From assembly GCA_028872975.1 (NCBI GenBank), contig JAGWNV010000079.1:1-9372 (forward strand): 9,372 bases of DNA. The letters run 5' to 3'. Position 1 is the stretch's first letter; the number at the start of each line of letters is the position of its first letter. The stretch is from Acidobacteriota bacterium (GTDB taxonomy: Bacteria; Actinomycetota; Acidimicrobiia; Acidimicrobiales; UBA8190). This document shows positions 6,992 through 9,372 of this stretch, in pieces. The position numbers and the translations under genes are program-made. The notes beneath the pieces are model-generated. The model did not search any database, was not told where the DNA came from, and saw only the letters and a program-made list of their open reading frames with translations.

Positions 6992-8272
6992 TCAGTCGCG
7001 ACCGCTCGCCATCTTGGCCAGGTCGGCCGCCAGGGTCGTCCTGCGCTCGCCGCCGGCACGCCGGGGCCGCAGCGACACGTCCACGTCGGCCGCCTCGGCC
7101 CGCAGGGCGGCCACCGTGCACTGCTGGCGGGGCCTCACCGAGAAGGGGTCGTACTGGAAGATCCGCATGGCGTTCTGGTGGGTGATCTTGTCCACCTCGG
7201 CGTCGGGCACCCCCGCCAGGTACTTCATGGCCATCTCGGGGGCGTTGGGCCAGGTGGAGTCGGAATGGGGATAGTCGCACTCCCAGGTGACGTTCTCGAG
7301 GTTCAGGTGGTGGCGGTTCTCCACGCCGAAGGCGTCGTCGATGAAGCAGGTGACGATGCGCTCCTTGAAGACCTGGCTGGGGAGCTTGTCGCCGAAGTCC
7401 TGACCGGTCCAGGCCTTGTGGTGGGCGTAGACGTAGTCGACACGCTCGAGGAAGTAGGGGATCCAGCCGATCCCGCCTTCGGACAGGGCGATGCGGATGG
7501 AGGGGAACTTCCGGAGCACCGGCGAGAAGAGGAGGTCGGCAGCGCACTGGATGATGTTCACCGGCTGGAGGGCGATGAGGACGTCGAAGGGGGCGTCCGG
7601 GGCGGTGATGGCCAGGGTCGAGGAGGAGCCGATGTGGAGGCAGACCACCGTGCCCTCGTCCTCGCAGGCGGCCCAGAAGGGGTCCCAGTGGGGGGAGTGG
7701 AAGCTCGGCCACCCCAGCTTGGAGGGGTTCTCCGAGAAGGTGACGGCGTGACATCCCTTGGCCGCCATCCGGCGGACCTCCTGGCCCATGAGCTCGGGGT
7801 CCCAGATGGGGGGGATGGAGAGGGGGATGAAGCGGCCAGGGTGGGCGCCGCACCAGGACTCCACGTGCCAGTCGTTGTAGGCCCGGAGCATGTCGATGGC
7901 GAGCTCCTTGTCCTCGGTCCGGGCGAAGAGCTGGCCGCAGAACTGGACGAAGGAGGGGAAGCACATGGAGCCGAGGACGCCGTTGGCGTTCATGTCCCGG
8001 ACCCGCTCGTCGATGTCGTAGCAGCCGGAACGCATCTCCTCGAAGGAGGTGGGCTCGATGCCGTACTCCTCGGGGGGCCGGCCCACGACGGCGTTCAGGC
8101 CCACGTTCGGGATCTCGTTGCCCTCGAAGACCCAGACGTCGGTGCCGTCGTCTTTGTGGACGACCCGGGGCGCCCGGTCCTTCCACTTGGCCGGCACCCG
8201 GCCCTCGAACATGTCGGGTGGCTCGACCACGTGGTCGTCGACGCTCACGAGGACGAGGTCTTCTGCCTGCAC
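6992..8272 (-). CDS. Amidohydrolase-family protein (Amidohydro_2, ACMSD-like fold)
   Basis: A 426-residue TIM-barrel protein of the Amidohydro_2 superfamily, which holds both metal-dependent hydrolases and decarboxylases. The N-terminal motif is VDDHVVEPPD (His14, Glu17), in which the usual HxH pair is changed to DDHxxE. Further motifs are CLHIGSS (His213), SEGGIGW (264-270), the late ECDYPHSDSTWP (Asp333, His336) and a closing NAMRIF (368-372). The last 45 or so residues are a polar, Arg/Ala-rich tail. The GTG at 8272 was chosen because a perfect AGGAGG lies 6 nt upstream; an open extension to 8353 has no such signal and would run through the promoter region. It is the first gene of the minus-strand run and faces the ligase gene. 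It could hydrolyse an ester, lactone or amide, or decarboxylate; the sequence alone does not decide. Confidence 0.91.
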   Translation of the reverse strand: MQAEDLVLVSVDDHVVEPPDMFEGRVPAKWKDRAPRVVHKDDGTDVWVFEGNEIPNVGLNAVVGRPPEEYGIEPTSFEEMRSGCYDIDERVRDMNANGVLGSMCFPSFVQFCGQLFARTEDKELAIDMLRAYNDWHVESWCGAHPGRFIPLSIPPIWDPELMGQEVRRMAAKGCHAVTFSENPSKLGWPSFHSPHWDPFWAACEDEGTVVCLHIGSSSTLAITAPDAPFDVLIALQPVNIIQCAADLLFSPVLRKFPSIRIALSEGGIGWIPYFLERVDYVYAHHKAWTGQDFGDKLPSQVFKERIVTCFIDDAFGVENRHHLNLENVTWECDYPHSDSTWPNAPEMAMKYLAGVPDAEVDKITHQNAMRIFQYDPFSVRPRQQCTVAALRAEAADVDVSLRPRRAGGERRTTLAADLAKMASGRD

Positions 8273-8278
8273 GGCGAT

Positions 8279-8284
8279 CCTCCT
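8279..8284 (-). promoter_or_regulatory. Ribosome-binding site AGGAGG fixing the amidohydrolase start
   Basis: A full-consensus AGGAGG on the minus strand with a 6-nt spacer (ATCGCC) to GTG 8272. It is the strongest ribosome-binding site in the window, as expected for the first gene of an operon, and it decides the start over the longer in-frame extension to 8353. Confidence 0.85.
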
Positions 8285-8289
8285 GCACT

Positions 8290-8302
8290 GCGGGGGCCCC
8301 GC
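8290..8302. repeat. 13-bp GC-only palindrome in the predicted operon leader
   Basis: GCGGGG-G-CCCCGC has perfect 6-bp arms about a single central base, 5 nt upstream of the AGGAGG site within the predicted leader of the amidohydrolase mRNA. As RNA it could fold as a 4-bp stem with a 5-nt loop. It might be a second protein-binding site or a chance product of the base composition. Confidence 0.25.
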
Positions 8303-8324
8303 CACGGGCGACCCCGGAGAGCCG

Positions 8325-8330
8325 ATCCTA
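8325..8330 (-). promoter_or_regulatory. Predicted -10 box for the minus-strand operon
   Basis: On the minus strand this reads TAGGAT, which matches the actinobacterial TANNNT consensus. It would place transcription start near 8317 and give a leader of about 45 nt before the amidohydrolase GTG. No -35 at standard spacing is obvious. A CTGACA lies 13 nt upstream inside the inverted repeat, which is short for a sigma-70 spacer. Confidence 0.5.
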
Positions 8331-8332
8331 GA

Positions 8333-8350
8333 CCTGACGTGCGTGTCAGG
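8333..8350. promoter_or_regulatory. 18-bp inverted repeat, candidate shared operator
   Basis: CCTGAC-GTGCGT-GTCAGG has perfect 6-bp arms around a 6-bp spacer; 14 of 18 positions are symmetric. It lies inside the 113-nt gap between divergent genes, immediately upstream of the minus-strand -10 box and about 21 nt upstream of the plus-strand one. Size and symmetry suit a dimeric repressor such as a TetR-family protein, but no regulator gene is visible in the window. The operator role is inferred. Confidence 0.6.
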
Positions 8351-8371
8351 CACGGGGGGCGGGAGGCTCCC

Positions 8372-8377
8372 TAAGCT
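8372..8377 (+). promoter_or_regulatory. Predicted -10 box for the ligase gene (leaderless)
   Basis: TAAGCT matches TANNNT and ends 8 nt before the GTG start at 8386, so a transcript beginning at 8384-8386 would have little or no 5' leader. The only purine-rich stretch that could act as a ribosome-binding site, GGGAGG at 8361-8366, is 19 nt from the start and upstream of this box. No convincing -35 is seen. Confidence 0.5.
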
Positions 8378-8385
8378 GGCCCGCC

Positions 8386-9372
8386 GTGGCCCTCGACCCC
8401 TCCGCCCAGCCCGCCCCGCCGCGAGTGCGGGGGGTGGCCGCCCTGGCCCAGGCCGAGCCGGAGCGGACCGCCGTCGTCTTCGAGGGCCGGCGGGTGGGCT
8501 TCGGCGAGCTCGACCGCCTGGCCGACGCCTGGGCGCACCTCCTCGCCCCCCACGTACGCGAGCCCGGCGACCGGGTCGCCGTCGCCCTCCCCAACGGTCT
8601 CGACGTGCTGGCCGCCTGGCACGGGGTGGGCCGGCTCGGCGCCCTGGTGGTGCCGGTCAACACCAGGCTCACCGCCGACGAGGCGGCCTACCTCGTCGCC
8701 GACTCGGCGTCCCGGGCCCTCGTCCACGACGGGGCCCCGGCCGCCCTCGGCGTCCTCGAGCGCACCGGCGTCCCCGGCGTGGTCGTGGCCGACGCCCTCG
8801 GGGCCGCCTCCTCGGTGACCGGGCCGCCCCGCCCCGACTACGTGGGGTCGCCGGTCATGACCATGACCTACACCTCGGGGACGACCGGCCGCCCGAAGGG
8901 CATCGTGCGGTCGGCGCCGCCGGCCGCCGTCGAGGCCCCGCCCAATCCCTACGCCGCCTTCTGGGGGTTCGGGCCCGAGGACGTCCATCTCATGTGCGGG
9001 CCCGTGTACCACACCGCCCCGAGCGCCTACGCCCTCATGCACCTCGCCGAGGGGGCGGCCGTCGTGGTCATGGCCCGGTGGGACGCCACCGAGGCCCTCC
9101 GGCTCATCGAGACCGAGCGGGTCACGACCTCGCAGATGGTCCCGGCCCAATTCATCCGCATCCTCGAGGCGGACTGGCGGGCCTTCGACCTCTCGAGCGT
9201 CCGCAAGATCCTCCACGCCGCCGCCCCCTGCCCGGTGCCGGTGAAGCGGCGGATCATCGAGGTCTTCCCGCCCGACACCGTCTGGGAGTACTACGGGGCG
9301 AGCGAGGGCATGGCGACGGTCATCTCGCCGGCGGAGTGGCTGGCCAAGCCGGGCAGCGTGGGCCGGCCCTTC
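8386..9372 (+). CDS. Acyl-CoA synthetase / AMP-dependent ligase, 3'-truncated by the window edge
   Basis: The frame is open from GTG 8386 to the window end (329 residues; the family is usually about 500-540). It belongs to the adenylate-forming enzymes that convert a carboxylic acid to its acyl-AMP and then CoA thioester. The ATP-binding P-loop TYTSGTTGRPKG is at 161-172, and the A5 motif YYGASEG at 302-308. A typical N-terminal FadD-like region (VALPNGLDVLAAWHGVGRLG, then PVNTRL at 90-95) precedes them. The STGD and C-terminal Lys motifs lie beyond the window. In-frame sequence upstream reaches a stop at 8335 with no other ATG, GTG or TTG, so GTG 8386 is the most upstream start. It lacks a well-placed Shine-Dalgarno sequence, but a -10-like TAAGCT ends 8 nt before it, suggesting a leaderless mRNA. 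It probably activates the acid released by the neighbouring ring-cleavage enzymes. Confidence 0.94.
   Translation, partial: MALDPSAQPAPPRVRGVAALAQAEPERTAVVFEGRRVGFGELDRLADAWAHLLAPHVREPGDRVAVALPNGLDVLAAWHGVGRLGALVVPVNTRLTADEAAYLVADSASRALVHDGAPAALGVLERTGVPGVVVADALGAASSVTGPPRPDYVGSPVMTMTYTSGTTGRPKGIVRSAPPAAVEAPPNPYAAFWGFGPEDVHLMCGPVYHTAPSAYALMHLAEGAAVVVMARWDATEALRLIETERVTTSQMVPAQFIRILEADWRAFDLSSVRKILHAAAPCPVPVKRRIIEVFPPDTVWEYYGASEGMATVISPAEWLAKPGSVGRPF

Larger units (their letters stand above)
989..8316 (-). other. Predicted five-gene catabolic operon
   Basis: Amidohydrolase, Baeyer-Villiger monooxygenase, two-domain SDR, lactonase-like hydrolase and TLP1-like protein are read in that order on the minus strand. 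Junctions are +15 nt, -4 nt (GTGA), -4 nt (GTGA) and +44 nt. The strong promoter-like and ribosome-binding signals lie only before the first gene, so a single transcript from about 8317 is likely. A separate promoter in the 44-nt gap before the last gene is not excluded. Confidence 0.75.

Noticed and set aside
8273..8353. A 27-residue N-terminal extension of the amidohydrolase
   Set aside because: It would run through the predicted -10 box and inverted repeat and ignores the perfect AGGAGG placed 6 nt before GTG 8272.
5789..8374. An 861-codon open frame on the plus strand opposite the monooxygenase and amidohydrolase genes
   Set aside because: Its product is a Gly/Val/Asp/Pro-rich string without any recognisable motif, and both genes on the other strand have complete family signatures. 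Long antisense frames are expected at this GC content.
8371..9216. A 281-codon minus-strand open frame opposite the acyl-CoA synthetase
   Set aside because: The plus strand encodes intact adenylate-forming motifs (TYTSGTTGRPKG, YYGASEG); the antisense product is a Gly-rich shadow.

Overview
The window is extremely GC-rich. Codon third positions are almost all G or C, and six of the seven visible start codons are GTG; the eighth gene's start lies outside the window. Gene content points to a catabolically versatile actinobacterium (Actinomycetota, possibly Acidimicrobiia or a mycobacteria-like lineage). It holds a single-cluster P450 ferredoxin, a thiolase-like protein of the TLP1 type, FadD-like ligase chemistry, and amidohydrolases of a kind common next to P450s in these groups. 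The lineage is inferred from gene families and base composition; there is no rRNA or marker gene.

Layout. (1) Plus strand, left edge: the C-terminal two thirds of a cytochrome P450 (2-808), followed after 5 nt by a 63-residue ferredoxin (814-1005). (2) Minus strand, read right to left from about 8316: a compact five-gene run. It comprises an amidohydrolase (8272-6992), a Baeyer-Villiger-type flavin monooxygenase (6976-5132), a two-domain short-chain dehydrogenase (5135-3417), a lactonase-like TIM-barrel hydrolase (3420-2542) and a TLP1-like thiolase homologue (2497-989). The central three genes are chained by 4-nt GTGA stop/start overlaps. The last gene converges on the ferredoxin and overlaps its 3' end by 17 nt. 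(3) Plus strand, right edge: the N-terminal part of an acyl-CoA synthetase/AMP ligase (8386 to the window end), divergent from the minus-strand run across a 113-nt control region. That region holds an 18-bp inverted repeat between two oppositely oriented -10-like boxes.

How the genes may work together. The families suggest one degradation route. The P450 and ferredoxin would hydroxylate an unactivated substrate, and the SDR would oxidise the alcohol to a ketone. The Baeyer-Villiger enzyme would insert oxygen to give an ester or lactone, and the lactonase-like hydrolase (possibly with the second amidohydrolase) would open it to a hydroxy acid. The AMP ligase would make the CoA thioester, and the thiolase-like protein would take part in, or scaffold, acyl-CoA processing. 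This is inference from families and gene order. The substrate (alicyclic ketone, terpenoid or steroid-like) cannot be read from the sequence.

No RNA genes, mobile elements, CRISPR arrays or attachment sites were seen. No stretch longer than 300 nt lacks a gene; the longest non-coding stretch is the 113-nt divergent region at 8273-8385.
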